A stretch of 64,000 nucleotides of DNA from Rubricella aquisinus. Its GTDB lineage: Bacteria > Pseudomonadota > Alphaproteobacteria > Rhodobacterales > Rhodobacteraceae. Position 1 is the first letter of the stretch; every line of letters begins with the position of its first letter. The stretch lies in contig NZ_JACIJS010000011.1 in assembly GCF_014199445.1 (NCBI RefSeq), forward strand, positions 1-64,000. The letters run 5' to 3'. Positions 48,877-59,987 of this stretch are shown in pieces. A model generated the notes under the pieces. It was not told the origin of the DNA. It saw only the letters and a program-made list of their open reading frames with translations, and did not search any database. The position numbers were made by a program, and so were the translations under genes.

Positions 48877-50418
48877 TTACCGCCGCAACCGCCGTTTCAC
48901 CTCGGCCAATGGCATTGCCCCCGTCACCGCCCCGAGTACGAAATAGGCCAGCATCCCGCCCCCGACCAACGCCAGCAGCGCGAGATAACGGAGCCCATCC
49001 GCGCTCAGCATATCGCCCAAGAGCGCCTCTATCCCGATCAGCACGGCCCCCATCCCAACACTCGCCACCAGCATACGCGGTGCGGAGCGGGCAAGGCGCG
49101 CATCAATCTTGGCCGCGTCGCCAAACTGATGCGACAGCCGCCAGAGGATCGCGAGGTTGACCCACGCGGCCAACGTCGTCGCCCCTGCCGCTGCGATATA
49201 GCCGATCACCGGAGCGAGCCCGATCGCGACGCCCGCATTCACCGCCATAGCGATCAGGGCCACGCGAAACGGCGTCTTGGTGTCCTCACGGGCGAAGAAA
49301 AGCGGTTGCACGACCTTCAAAAGCACAAAGGCAGGCAGGCCCAGCGCATAGATCATCAGGGCAAAGGCGGTGGCCTGCGCGTCCTGCGCGCTGAACGCGC
49401 CCCGCTCAAACAAGACAGACACGATGGGCTGCGGGATGATGACCAGCGCCACGGCAGCAGGCAGGGTCAGGAACAGCGAAAACTCCGCCGCGCGGTTCAC
49501 CGCATCCCGCCCGCCCACGTCATCCCCCGCGCCCAAACGGCGCGAAAGGTCGGGCAACAGCACGATCCCGATGGCGATACCCACCACGCCCAACGGCAAT
49601 TGATAGAGCCTGTCGGCGTAGTTCAGCCACGCAATCGCCCCCTCGAAATAACTGGCGACTTGCCGCCCAACGAGGAGGTTGATCTGCATCACGCCCCCGG
49701 CCAACGCCGCTGGCAGGGCGATAATGGCAAGGCGCTTGAGCTCCGGCGTCAGGCGCGGGCGCTGCGGGATAAGGCGCATCCCCGCCCGCTTCGCCGCCGT
49801 CCAGACCAGCGCCACTTGCACCATCCCCGCCACTGGCACCGCCCAAACGAGCCACAGGCCAACGTCGCGATCCAGAACCGCCGCCAGGACCAGCGCGCCG
49901 GACAGAACAATGTTGAGCAACACCGGCGCTGCCGCCGCCGCAACAAACCGCCCCATCGCGTTCAGCACCCCCGACAGAAGAGCGGCGAGCGAGATGAACA
50001 GTATATAGACAAACGCGATCCGCCCGTATTCCACCGCCAGATCGAACCGCTCATCACCGCGAAACCCACTTGCCATCATCCACACGAGCACCGGCATCGC
50101 GATTTGGCCCACAAGCGTGAACAGGATCAACACGGTCGCAAGTGCCGACATCGCGTTCTGCGCGAAGGGCTGCGCGCCCTCCCCCGTCTCCAGCCGCTTG
50201 GCGAACATCGGGACGAAGGCCGTGTTGAACGCCCCTTCGGCAAAGATGCGGCGAAACATGTTGGGCAGGGAGAACGCCACCAAAAACGCCTCCGCCACCG
50301 GGCCGGAGCCGAGGAACGCCGCGATCATCAAATCCCGCGCGAACCCGAACACGCGGCTCAACAGCGTCCATGCCCCGACAGTGAGGAAAGCGGAAAGGAG
50401 GCGGATACGTTTGATCAT
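48877..50418 (-). CDS. murJ: Lipid II flippase MurJ
   Basis: Flips undecaprenyl-linked lipid II across the inner membrane for peptidoglycan synthesis. It begins SAFLTVGAWTLLSRVFGFARD, then FSLPNMFRRIFAEGAFNTAFVPMFA with the conserved charged channel residues, and has about 14 helices in 513 residues. ATG 50418 is chosen because similarity begins there; 28 further in-frame codons upstream read into the repeat-rich gap. Converges on uvrD. Confidence 0.95.
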   Translation of the reverse strand: MIKRIRLLSAFLTVGAWTLLSRVFGFARDLMIAAFLGSGPVAEAFLVAFSLPNMFRRIFAEGAFNTAFVPMFAKRLETGEGAQPFAQNAMSALATVLILFTLVGQIAMPVLVWMMASGFRGDERFDLAVEYGRIAFVYILFISLAALLSGVLNAMGRFVAAAAAPVLLNIVLSGALVLAAVLDRDVGLWLVWAVPVAGMVQVALVWTAAKRAGMRLIPQRPRLTPELKRLAIIALPAALAGGVMQINLLVGRQVASYFEGAIAWLNYADRLYQLPLGVVGIAIGIVLLPDLSRRLGAGDDVGGRDAVNRAAEFSLFLTLPAAVALVIIPQPIVSVLFERGAFSAQDAQATAFALMIYALGLPAFVLLKVVQPLFFAREDTKTPFRVALIAMAVNAGVAIGLAPVIGYIAAAGATTLAAWVNLAILWRLSHQFGDAAKIDARLARSAPRMLVASVGMGAVLIGIEALLGDMLSADGLRYLALLALVGGGMLAYFVLGAVTGAMPLAEVKRRLRR

Positions 50419-50489
50419 CAGGGGCCTGTGCGTGTTTGAGCTAGCCCTAGCACGAGACGAAAGGCGGCGGTACTCCCACTCTTCCTTTC

Positions 50490-50519
50490 GGACCGGATTC
50501 AAGCCGAAGCCGCCGGTCC
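50490..50519. repeat. Hairpin with shared loop, copy 2
   Basis: GGACCGG (50490-50496) pairs with CCGGTCC (50513-50519) around ATTCAAGCCGAAGCCG. See copy 1 at 43258. It lies in the divergent gap between murJ and the flavin oxidoreductase, with another hairpin CGAAAGG/CCTTTCG (50458-50490) just before it. Confidence 0.65.
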
Positions 50520-50604
50520 AGCGCCCCCCCCCGGACGGCCGCTGGATCGGCTCATGTTCGACATGCCGCCGCGTCGCGCTTTACACGCCACGCCTCGGCC
50601 CTAG

Positions 50605-52665
<2,061 letters not shown>

Positions 52666-52680
52666 TTCTTTGACAGCGAA

Positions 52681-52712
52681 GCCGGGCAAGCGGCTGTTTG
52701 CCCGGCGGCTTT
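52681..52712 (+). terminator. Hairpin after the FadH-like gene
   Basis: GCCGGGCAA (52681-52689) and TTGCCCGGC (52698-52706) form a 9-bp stem with an 8-nt loop, followed by GGCTTTG. The short T tract makes it a weak terminator. Confidence 0.55.
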
Positions 52713-52860
52713 GCCTTGATTTCGCGACCCGTGCGGAACCCTGTTTCGCCGCGGAAACCGAAAGCGGAACATCCTCCCTTCCCGCCCCGCCTCCCGTTGA
52801 AAGACAGGAACAAACGGCTTACTCCTCTGCCCAACGCAACCCATGAGAGGAGCATTCACA

Positions 52861-53514
52861 ATGGCCCTGCGCATCAATGATGTCGTTCCGAACTTCACTG
52901 CGGAAACGACCGAAGGCACCATCGACTTTCACGACTGGATCGGGGACGGCTGGGCGATCCTGTTCAGCCACCCCAAGGATTTCACCCCCGTCTGCACCAC
53001 TGAATTCGGTGCGGTCGCCCAGCTTGCCGATGAATGGGCCAAGCGCGGGACCAAGGTGATCGGCGTCTCCGTCGATGGCGTCGAGGATCACAAGAAGTGG
53101 AAGGGCGACATTTCCACCTTTGCCGGGGCAGAGGCGACGTTCCCGATCATCGCGGATGAGGGGCTGGAGGTGTCCAAGCTCTATGACATGCTGCCCGCCG
53201 AAGCCTATCTGCCCGATGGGCGCACCCCGGCGGACAGCGCCACCGTGCGCTCCGTCTTTATCATCGGGCCGGACAAGCAGTTGAAACTGTCGATGACCTA
53301 TCCGATGACCGTTGGCCGCAACTTTGCGGAGATCCTGCGCGCGCTTGATGCCCTGCAAGCCTCCACCAAGCATGGCATCGCGACGCCCGCGAACTGGACC
53401 ACCGGGCAGGATGTGATCATTCCGCCCAGCGTGTCTAATGAGGCTGCGAAAGAGAAATTCGGCGAATTCACCGCCGTGTTCCCCTATCTGCGCACGACCA
53501 AAGCGCCGGAATAA
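52861..53514 (+). CDS. 1-Cys peroxiredoxin (Prx6 type)
   Basis: Reduces hydrogen peroxide and organic hydroperoxides. The peroxidatic Cys45 lies in FTPVCTTEFG. SVDGVEDHKKWKGDI and AYLPDGRTPADSATVRSVFIIGPDKQ are typical of the Prx6 subfamily, and the long 217-residue form includes its C-terminal dimer arm. No resolving cysteine is apparent. A GAGGAG ribosome binding site sets the start at 52861. The haloalkane dehalogenase follows 48 nt after its stop, behind a strong hairpin. Confidence 0.93.
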   Translation: MALRINDVVPNFTAETTEGTIDFHDWIGDGWAILFSHPKDFTPVCTTEFGAVAQLADEWAKRGTKVIGVSVDGVEDHKKWKGDISTFAGAEATFPIIADEGLEVSKLYDMLPAEAYLPDGRTPADSATVRSVFIIGPDKQLKLSMTYPMTVGRNFAEILRALDALQASTKHGIATPANWTTGQDVIIPPSVSNEAAKEKFGEFTAVFPYLRTTKAPE

Positions 53515-53523
53515 TTGCCAAAC

Positions 53524-53559
53524 CTGTCCTCCCCCGGCACTGTCACCGGGGGAGGACAG
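53524..53559 (+). promoter_or_regulatory. 14-bp perfect hairpin covering the dehalogenase RBS
   Basis: CTGTCCTCCCCCGG (53524-53537) pairs with CCGGGGGAGGACAG (53546-53559) around the loop CACTGTCA. The right arm contains the GGGGGAGGA Shine-Dalgarno sequence, and the ATG follows 3 nt after the stem at 53563. No T run follows, so a translational switch or mRNA-stability role is more likely than termination. Confidence 0.8.
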
Positions 53560-53562
53560 AGC

Positions 53563-54468
53563 ATGACCATTCTGCGCACCGACGCGGCCCGGTTCGAGGG
53601 GCTGCCGGACTATGGTTTCGCACCGCATTACCTGACCGTCGATGGCCTGCGGATGCATTTTGTCGATGAGGGACCACGGGATGGCCCTGTGGTGCTGCTC
53701 CTGCATGGGGAGCCGACATGGTCCTACCTTTACCGTCATTTCATCCCGCCACTGGCCGATGCGAGCTGCCGGGTGATCGCGCCCGATCTGATTGGCTTTG
53801 GCAAATCAGACAAGCCCGCTGACCGCGCGGCCTATTCCTATGCCGGGCATGTGGCGTGGTTGAGCGCGTTCATCATGGCACTCGATCTGCGGGGGATCAC
53901 TGTTTTCCTGCAGGATTGGGGCGGATTGTTGGGGCTGCGCGTGGTGGCGGAGATGCCGGATCGGTTTGCGCGGATCATGGCGGGGAACACTACGCTGCCG
54001 ACGGGCGATGGCGCGCCCTCAGAGGCGTTCCTGCAATGGCAGGCGTTCAGCCAATCCTCCCCCGATTTTCCCATTGGGCGGATCGTGCACAAGGGGACCG
54101 CGCGTGGCCTGACGGAGGCCGAACAGGCCGCCTATGACGCGCCCTTCCCCGATGAGGCGTATAAGGCAGGCGCACGCGCCTTTCCCGCTCTTGTGCCCAC
54201 CACGCCCGATGACCCCGCGCGGGCAGATCAACTGGCCGCCTGGGCCGTATTACGAGAATGGAACAAACCGTTCCTTTGCTGTTTTTCGGATAAGGATCTG
54301 ATCCTTGGTGGGTTGGACAAACCCTTCCTAAAACACATCCCCGGCACGCGAGGGCAGGCTCATTTCACAACGCAAAACGCCGCGCATTTCCTGCAAGAGG
54401 ACGCGGCGGATCAACTCGTGCCCGCTCTGCTGCGGTTCATGGAAACGGGACAGGCGACGACAGAGTGA
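53563..54468 (+). CDS. Haloalkane dehalogenase (HLD-I type alpha/beta hydrolase)
   Basis: Hydrolyses carbon-halogen bonds of haloalkanes to alcohols. The halide/oxyanion motif HGEPTW is at 48-53, the nucleophile Asp118 in FLQDWGG with the adjacent halide-binding Trp, a probable acid Asp245 in FSDKDLILGG and the catalytic His275 in QNAAHFLQED. HGEPTWSYLYR and the placement of the acid late in the chain suggest subfamily I, like DhlA. The length of 301 residues is normal. ATG 53563 has a perfect but hairpin-buried RBS; the TTG at 53515 is rejected. Confidence 0.88.
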   Translation: MTILRTDAARFEGLPDYGFAPHYLTVDGLRMHFVDEGPRDGPVVLLLHGEPTWSYLYRHFIPPLADASCRVIAPDLIGFGKSDKPADRAAYSYAGHVAWLSAFIMALDLRGITVFLQDWGGLLGLRVVAEMPDRFARIMAGNTTLPTGDGAPSEAFLQWQAFSQSSPDFPIGRIVHKGTARGLTEAEQAAYDAPFPDEAYKAGARAFPALVPTTPDDPARADQLAAWAVLREWNKPFLCCFSDKDLILGGLDKPFLKHIPGTRGQAHFTTQNAAHFLQEDAADQLVPALLRFMETGQATTE

Positions 54469-54502
54469 GGGGGGGGTAGCCGCCTGCCCCATAGGGGCTG
54501 GG

Positions 54503-54988
54503 TTAGCAGCCCTTCGCCGCCGCTGCGGCCTCAAGCCCGCGAGTAACCTCGGAGCCATGGGTGGCAAGCTGGCTTCCGGCGTTCAACAGGTTGGCCGCAC
54601 CAGTGCCGCCGCGCAGCGCGCCAAAGAGGCCCGCCATGCCCGCGACTGGCGGCTGGGAGGCTTGTGCGGCGATATTGGCCTGAATCTGGTCGCAGCTCAG
54701 CGACATATAGGCCTGCGCGTAATTCGGGACGGCGATATTTGTCCCGGCGACACCGCCTGTCATCGCGGATACGGCCTGCGCTGCTGCTGCATTCTGCGCG
54801 GTGCCGGTCGTGATCGCGCCGCCTTGGTTCGTGGCGACGGTGTTGAGCAGGGCTGCCGCCGTATTCGCGTTGGCGTTCCCGCCACCAAGGGCTGGCATCA
54901 GCGACCCGGCAGTGCCGGCAACATCGGACCCCATGCAGCCGGATACGGCAAACGCGGTCGCAGCGAGGGTCAGGGCAAGTTTTTTCAT
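54503..54988 (-). CDS. Small Ala/Gly-rich lipoprotein of unknown function
   Basis: A 161-residue predicted lipoprotein. The signal sequence MKKLALTLAATAFAVSGC has the lipobox Cys at 18. The mature chain is rich in Ala, Gly, Asn and Thr, has a conserved-looking YMSLSCDQIQANIA segment near 110 and ends in Cys. YMSLSCDQI-type segments occur in small outer-membrane-associated lipoproteins of this family. AAGGAG precedes the ATG. Function unknown. Confidence 0.8.
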   Translation of the reverse strand: MKKLALTLAATAFAVSGCMGSDVAGTAGSLMPALGGGNANANTAAALLNTVATNQGGAITTGTAQNAAAAQAVSAMTGGVAGTNIAVPNYAQAYMSLSCDQIQANIAAQASQPPVAGMAGLFGALRGGTGAANLLNAGSQLATHGSEVTRGLEAAAAAKGC

Positions 54989-55179
54989 CTGTGATCTCCT
55001 TAAAGTCTGTGGGGGCGAGGGGGCATCGGGGGCCAAAAACACAGACCCAGCGCTCTCTCTGTCCCAAGGTGTAGCCAGCGCGCGTGGGGGCAGACTTCAC
55101 CCCTCAGGGTGAAAGAGCCGCATTTTCTGCGCTATCAGATGCTTGCGCCCGGGCTTTGCCTCATGGCAGAGGGTGGGGC

Positions 55180-55752
55180 ATGAGAATTGTGGGTGGATCA
55201 TTGCGCGGTGCGGCGCTGGCCAATTTGGGCGCGGGCGATGATGCGGCCCATCTGCGCCCGACGACCGACCGTGTGCGCGAGGCGGTGTTCAACCTGATCG
55301 CCCATGGCGGCTATGCCACACCTGCCCCGCCCGTGGGTGCGCGGGTGCTCGATCTGTTTGCTGGCAGCGGCGCGCTCGGATTTGAGGCGCTGAGCCGGGG
55401 GGCGGTGCACCTCACCTCCGTCGAGAATGGAAAGACCGGCGCGCGGCTTATCCAGCAGAACATGCGCGCGCTCAATGTGGCGGACCGGGTGACGCTGTTG
55501 CGGCAGGACGCGACGGCGCTCGGCCCCTGCACAGCAGAGCCTGCATCGCTGGTGTTCCTTGATCCGCCCTATGGCAAGGGATTGGGGGCAAGGGCGCTTG
55601 CCGCTGCGCGGCAGGGCGGTTGGCTGACGGATAGCGCGCTCGTTGTCTGGGAGGACAGCGTGGAAAGCCCCCCTCCCCCCGGGTTCATGCTGGAAGATGT
55701 GCGCCGCTATGGCAGCACGATCATCCAGCTTCTTACCGCATCAGCGCCTTAA
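55180..55752 (+). CDS. rsmD: 16S rRNA (guanine(966)-N(2))-methyltransferase RsmD
   Basis: SAM-dependent methyltransferase acting on G966 of 16S rRNA in the small subunit. MRIVGGSLRG opens the protein. LRPTTDRVREAVFNLI is near 25, the SAM loop LDLFAGSGALGFEALSRGA near 55-75 and the catalytic LDPPYGKGL near 127. The 190 residues fit. ATG 55180 matches the family N-terminus; an upstream in-frame extension from 55084 is rejected. Overlaps the reductase stop by 20 bp. Confidence 0.94.
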   Translation: MRIVGGSLRGAALANLGAGDDAAHLRPTTDRVREAVFNLIAHGGYATPAPPVGARVLDLFAGSGALGFEALSRGAVHLTSVENGKTGARLIQQNMRALNVADRVTLLRQDATALGPCTAEPASLVFLDPPYGKGLGARALAAARQGGWLTDSALVVWEDSVESPPPPGFMLEDVRRYGSTIIQLLTASAP

Positions 55753-56947
55753 GGTCCGTCGCGGGATCGGCCACGGCGGCAGGATCGGGTGAGGTGCCAG
55801 CCTCGATCATCCGCTTTCCGACCATATAGCTGCGCGGCTCGTTCATCGCGTCCACAGCCAGCAATCGCTCCCCTGCATAATACCACACCGATTGCGCACC
55901 ATCCCGCGCACCGGGGCGGATCACGGTGCGCTCATAGCCGGTGTTGAGGCCCGCGATTTGCAGTTTCACGTCATACTGATCGGACCAGAACCATGGCTGC
56001 GCTTCATAGGCAACCGGCTGGCCCAGCATCGCAGCGGCGGCGGCTTCTGCCTGATCAATGGCGTTGGGGACAGATTCGAGCCGGATGCGCCCGCCGCGAT
56101 AGGGAAAGCTCGTGCAATCCCCAGCGGCAAAGATCGCGGGATCGGAGGTGCGGCAGGCTCCGTCCACACGGATGCCATTGTCGATCTCAAGCCCGGCTTC
56201 CTCTGCCAAAACGGTGTCGGGTCGGATGCCCACGCCCACCAGCGCGAAATCGAGATCAAGCGTCGTGCCATCGGTCAACACGGCCCCCGACACGCGCCCG
56301 TCGCCGATGAGCCGTTCCAGCCCGACGCCTTCGCGGATATCGACACCATGGGCGGTATGGAGCGCGCGGAAATAATCCGCTGTTGCAGGGGCGGCGACAC
56401 GGGCGAGGATGCGTTCTGCCATTTCCACCAGCGTGACCGTGACGCCCCGTGCTGCAGCCACAGCGGCGGCTTCCAGCCCGATATAGCCGCCACCGATGAT
56501 GAGCGCGCGGCGGCCTTCGGCAAATTCCGGGGCGATCCCGTCAGCATCAGCGAGATCGCGCATCACATGCACCCCGCCCAGCGCCCCGCCGATTGCGGCA
56601 GGCAGGCGATTGGGGACGGAGCCGGTCGTGATGGCAAGCTGGTCATAGGCCAACACCTCCCCATCCGACAGCACCACATGGCGCGCCGCGCGGTCGATCC
56701 GCGCCACCCGCGTGGCGGTGCGCAGGCCGATCCCCTGATCGGCATAAAACTGTTCGGGCCGCAGATAGAGCCGCTCCAGCGCCATGTCGCCCAGCAGATA
56801 TTTCTTGGACAGGGGCGGGCGCTGATAGGGCGGCGCAGGCTCGGCGCCGATCAGGGTCAAGGGGCCGGTATGGCCCAAATCCCGCAACTTCGCGACAAGC
56901 GACGCCCCTGCCTGCCCTGCTCCAATCACCACGATCCGCTGATCCAT
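55733..56947 (-). CDS. FAD/NAD(P)-dependent ferredoxin reductase
   Basis: A 404-residue reductase of the putidaredoxin/rhodocoxin reductase type, passing electrons from NAD(P)H to a ferredoxin for P450 or oxygenase partners. The FAD loop VIGAGQAGASLVAKLRDLG is near 6-24, YQRPPLSKKYLLGD near 42-55, the NAD loop IIGGGYIGLEAAAVAAARG near 150 and the FAD pyrophosphate region IFAAGDCTSFP near 270. No ferredoxin or oxygenase gene adjoins it. Confidence 0.92.
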   Translation of the reverse strand: MDQRIVVIGAGQAGASLVAKLRDLGHTGPLTLIGAEPAPPYQRPPLSKKYLLGDMALERLYLRPEQFYADQGIGLRTATRVARIDRAARHVVLSDGEVLAYDQLAITTGSVPNRLPAAIGGALGGVHVMRDLADADGIAPEFAEGRRALIIGGGYIGLEAAAVAAARGVTVTLVEMAERILARVAAPATADYFRALHTAHGVDIREGVGLERLIGDGRVSGAVLTDGTTLDLDFALVGVGIRPDTVLAEEAGLEIDNGIRVDGACRTSDPAIFAAGDCTSFPYRGGRIRLESVPNAIDQAEAAAAAMLGQPVAYEAQPWFWSDQYDVKLQIAGLNTGYERTVIRPGARDGAQSVWYYAGERLLAVDAMNEPRSYMVGKRMIEAGTSPDPAAVADPATDLKALMR

Positions 56948-57031
56948 TTTCGCACCTATTCGCTGGCGTTCCTGCCGCGCGACCCTATATCCCCAAGAGA
57001 GTTTTGCAATGCATCGTGAAAGGATATGAGC

Positions 57032-57520
57032 ATGGCGATTTCCGTTGGGGATACCCTACCTTCTGCAACCTTCGTGAAGATGACGGCCGATGGCCCCGCC
57101 AGCGTGTCCCTGAGCGACATGACCGCTGGCCGCCGCGTCGTGCTGTTTGCAGTGCCGGGCGCCTACACGCCGACCTGTTCGTCGGCGCATGTTCCGTCCT
57201 TTATACGCACCCACGCCGCACTCAAGGATAAGGGCATTGATGAAATTGCCTGTGTGTCCGTGAACGACCCGTTCGTTCTGGCCGCATGGGGGGAGGCCAC
57301 GGGTGCCACTGCCGCTGGTATCACGATGCTCGGTGACGCGGACAGCGCGTTTACCACTGCCATCGGCATGGATTTCACCGCACCACCCGCGGGCCTGATG
57401 AGCCGCTCCAAGCGGTATTCCATGGTCGTTGAGGATGGCAAGGTCACGCATCTCAACGTCGAAGAAAGCCCCGGCGTATGCGAATTGTCCGCAGGTGAAG
57501 CACTGCTCGACCAGCTTTGA
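57032..57520 (+). CDS. Peroxiredoxin, Prx5 type
   Basis: A thiol peroxidase of 162 residues. The peroxidatic Cys49 lies in VPGAYTPTCSSAHVP. Prx5-type CVSVNDPFVLAAWG and RSKRYSMVVEDGKVTHLNVEE follow, with a second Cys near the C-terminus (GVCELS) that may resolve. AAAGGA lies about 7 nt before the ATG at 57032 but only 1 nt before that at 57026, so 57032 is chosen. Glutaredoxin or thioredoxin is the likely reductant. Confidence 0.93.
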   Translation: MAISVGDTLPSATFVKMTADGPASVSLSDMTAGRRVVLFAVPGAYTPTCSSAHVPSFIRTHAALKDKGIDEIACVSVNDPFVLAAWGEATGATAAGITMLGDADSAFTTAIGMDFTAPPAGLMSRSKRYSMVVEDGKVTHLNVEESPGVCELSAGEALLDQL

Positions 57521-57707
57521 TTTGGTAGGGGCGGGGCGGGGCCGGCCTCCGCCCCGCCGCGTTACACGAAAATTCACGAGTCGACCCGTACTTTGCGATA
57601 TGTGCTGCCGCAAAATTGCAGACCAGCGGGGCCAATTTTGGGACCGACCATCGGCATAAGAGCCGCATAAAAACGGACGAAGGCTTTTGTTGCGCGGGGC
57701 GCGTGAT

Positions 57708-58001
57708 CTAGGCGAACCCGTCCATCGTCGTGGCGAGGCTCACATCCAGATCAGACAGCCCGTTCGCGTCATGGGTGGTCAGCGTGACCTCGACCCGGTT
57801 GTAGACGTTGAACCATTCGGGGTGGTGATCCATCTTGTCCGCGACGATGGCCACACGGGTCATGAAGGCGAAGGCTTCCGCGAAATCCGCGAATTTGAAA
57901 GTTTTGGTCAGCGCGTCCCGCTCCGCGTCATGCGCCCAACCGGCGGTCATCAGCGGCCCGAGTTTGGTGTCGCGCGCCTCATCAGTCAGTTTGTCGGCCA
58001 T
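57708..58001 (-). CDS. 4a-hydroxytetrahydrobiopterin dehydratase (PCD/DCoH)
   Basis: A 97-residue pterin-4a-carbinolamine dehydratase that recycles the oxidised pterin made by aromatic amino acid hydroxylases. The active-site signature is [23 protein letters not shown] near residues 56-78. Its start ATG shares a base with the stop of the FemAB-like gene, so it is the last member of that cluster. No phenylalanine hydroxylase is in the window, so its role here may be molybdopterin-related or general pterin repair. Confidence 0.92.
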   Translation of the reverse strand: MADKLTDEARDTKLGPLMTAGWAHDAERDALTKTFKFADFAEAFAFMTRVAIVADKMDHHPEWFNVYNRVEVTLTTHDANGLSDLDVSLATTMDGFA

Positions 58002-59182
58002 CAGTCCTGTTCCTCTCGTTGTTCATTGCGGAACGGGCCATAGGCGGTCAGAATCTCGATATCCTGATCAATGGCGCGGCGTTCCTCCACCAGATAGTTT
58101 TCAATCGCGGTGCGAAAGCCCGGATCGGCAATCCAATGCAGACTATGCACTGGCGTCGGCATGTAGCCCCGCGCGAGCTTATGCTCGCCTTGCGCGCCCG
58201 CCTCGACACGGGACATGCCATTCTGAATGGCGAAGTCGATGGCCTGATAATAGCAGACCTCGAAATGCAGGCAGGAATGGTGCTCAAGCGCGCCCCAATA
58301 GCGGCCAAACAGGGTTTCCCGCCCGATCAGATTCATCGCGCCCGCGACCCAGCACCCATCCCGCTCGCACATCACCAGAAGGATATCGTCGCGCAGGCTT
58401 TCCTGTGCCTCATCGAAAAACACGCGGGTCAGATAGGGCGTGCCCCATTTGCGCGCGCCGGTGTCCTGATAGAATTCCCAGAACGCATCCCAATGCTCCG
58501 GCTGGATTGCGCCCCCCGTCAGGCAATGGATCGTACCGCCAAAGCCCTGCGCCGTGGTGCGCTCCTTTCGGATCGTTTTACGCTTGCGCGAGGAAAGGGC
58601 TGCAAGGAAGCCGTCGAAATCGCGATAGCCGTCGTTTTCCCAATGAAATTGCTGTGTCGTGCGGCGCAACAGGCCCATGGCGCTGCCCTGCTCTGCCTCC
58701 GTTGCGGTGCAGAAAGTGATATGCAGGCTCGACACGCCGTTTTGTTCGGCAAGCCGCGCTGCCCCTTCGATCAATGCGGCCATGCCCGTTTCCTCATGGC
58801 CGGGCTTGACCAGAAACCGGCGTCCGGTTGCGGGGGTGAAGGGCACGGCGGCCTGCAATTTCGGATAATACCGCCCGCCCGCGCGCTCATAGGCATGGGC
58901 CCAGTTGTGATCGAAGATATATTCGCCCTGACTGTGCCCCTTGGCGTAAAGGGGCATCACCGCGATCACCTCCCCGCCCTGACGTGCAACAAGGTGGCGC
59001 GGCTGCCAGCCCGTGCCCGTCCCGACAGAGCCGGAGCGTTCCAGCGCGCGCAAAAACCGGTGGGTGGTGAAGGGATCAATCGGGCGACCCTCACCGGGGG
59101 CCGCGCAGGCGTCCCAATCCTCTGCCGCGATGTCAGCGAGGGAGGTCAGCACGCTGATCTCGATCGTGTCGGTGTCTTTCAT
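58001..59182 (-). CDS. FemAB/GNAT-fold protein (peptidoglycan biosynthesis/recognition family)
   Basis: A 393-residue protein resembling the COG3146 family of predicted acyltransferases with two GNAT-like halves. Typical stretches are [20 protein letters not shown] near 40, [24 protein letters not shown] near 110-130, [16 protein letters not shown] near 215 and [29 protein letters not shown] near 300. The biochemical activity is not established for the family. ATG 59182 is chosen; the upstream extension is non-similar. Confidence 0.85.
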   Translation of the reverse strand: MKDTDTIEISVLTSLADIAAEDWDACAAPGEGRPIDPFTTHRFLRALERSGSVGTGTGWQPRHLVARQGGEVIAVMPLYAKGHSQGEYIFDHNWAHAYERAGGRYYPKLQAAVPFTPATGRRFLVKPGHEETGMAALIEGAARLAEQNGVSSLHITFCTATEAEQGSAMGLLRRTTQQFHWENDGYRDFDGFLAALSSRKRKTIRKERTTAQGFGGTIHCLTGGAIQPEHWDAFWEFYQDTGARKWGTPYLTRVFFDEAQESLRDDILLVMCERDGCWVAGAMNLIGRETLFGRYWGALEHHSCLHFEVCYYQAIDFAIQNGMSRVEAGAQGEHKLARGYMPTPVHSLHWIADPGFRTAIENYLVEERRAIDQDIEILTAYGPFRNEQREEQD

Positions 59183-59228
59183 GCGGGCCTCCGTCTCCCT
59201 CCCACACATGGCGCGGGGGCGGGCGGCG

Positions 59229-59987
59229 TCAACCGGGCAGGTAGCCCTCAAAGGTCACATTATCGGCAATGCGGCGCGCGGCGGCGTCCTCTTGTGCGCT
59301 GCGCACGGTCCAGCACAGGATGGACAATCCGCGTGCCTTGAGCGCGGCGACAGGGGCCGCATCCAGAAACGCCCGGTTATGGCTGATAAAGCTGACGCCC
59401 AAGGGTAGCGCATCCGGGATCAGTGCCAGCCGCGCGCGGCGCTGGGGCGGCACCATCGGCCAGTAGTCTTTACGAAACGGGTCCGTCACCAGCCCGCGCG
59501 GCACATCGGGCGCGATCCCGCCCAACACGCGCACGCTGTTGGGATTGAAGGACATCAGCGCCAGCGGGCCGTCATAGCCCGCGATCACACGGCCAATCGC
59601 CTCTTCCAGCGCGCCGATGGCGGGGCCAAGCGTGCCGTCCTGATCCTTCACCTCCAGCAAAAGCGGCACTTGCCCTGCGACGATCTCAAGGATTTCAGCA
59701 AGGGTCGGGATCGTCTCTCCGCCGTCGGTCAGCGTGATTTCGCCCAGTTCCGCAGCGGTTTTCGATTTGATGAAGCCTTGCGCCCCAGTCAGGCGCGCAA
59801 GGTCGTAATCGTGAAACACCATCGGCACACCGTCTGCCGATGGCTGGATGTCCACCTCGATCCCATATCCTGCCTCCACCGCCGCACGGACGGCCGCACG
59901 GGAATTTTCCACGCGGCCTTTCGCCCGGTCGTGCAAGCCGCGATGGGCAAGCGGCAGGGTCAGGAAAGTGGGATGAAGCGGGGTCAT
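59229..59987 (-). CDS. Glycerophosphodiester phosphodiesterase
   Basis: Hydrolyses glycerophosphodiesters from phospholipid turnover to glycerol-3-phosphate and an alcohol. The TIM-barrel active site is visible: HRG near 15-17, EN near 27, the metal pair E-x-D in IEVDIQPSADG near 42-44 and the second His in VFHDYDL near 57. No signal peptide, so cytoplasmic (UgpQ-like). The 252 residues are typical. Overlaps the RidA stop by 4 bp. Confidence 0.92.
   Translation of the reverse strand: MTPLHPTFLTLPLAHRGLHDRAKGRVENSRAAVRAAVEAGYGIEVDIQPSADGVPMVFHDYDLARLTGAQGFIKSKTAAELGEITLTDGGETIPTLAEILEIVAGQVPLLLEVKDQDGTLGPAIGALEEAIGRVIAGYDGPLALMSFNPNSVRVLGGIAPDVPRGLVTDPFRKDYWPMVPPQRRARLALIPDALPLGVSFISHNRAFLDAAPVAALKARGLSILCWTVRSAQEDAAARRIADNVTFEGYLPG

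Noticed and set aside
53515-53562. TTG start at 53515 for the haloalkane dehalogenase
   Set aside because: It directly follows the peroxiredoxin stop, has no RBS and would translate through the hairpin. ATG 53563 has a near-perfect Shine-Dalgarno and matches the family N-terminus.
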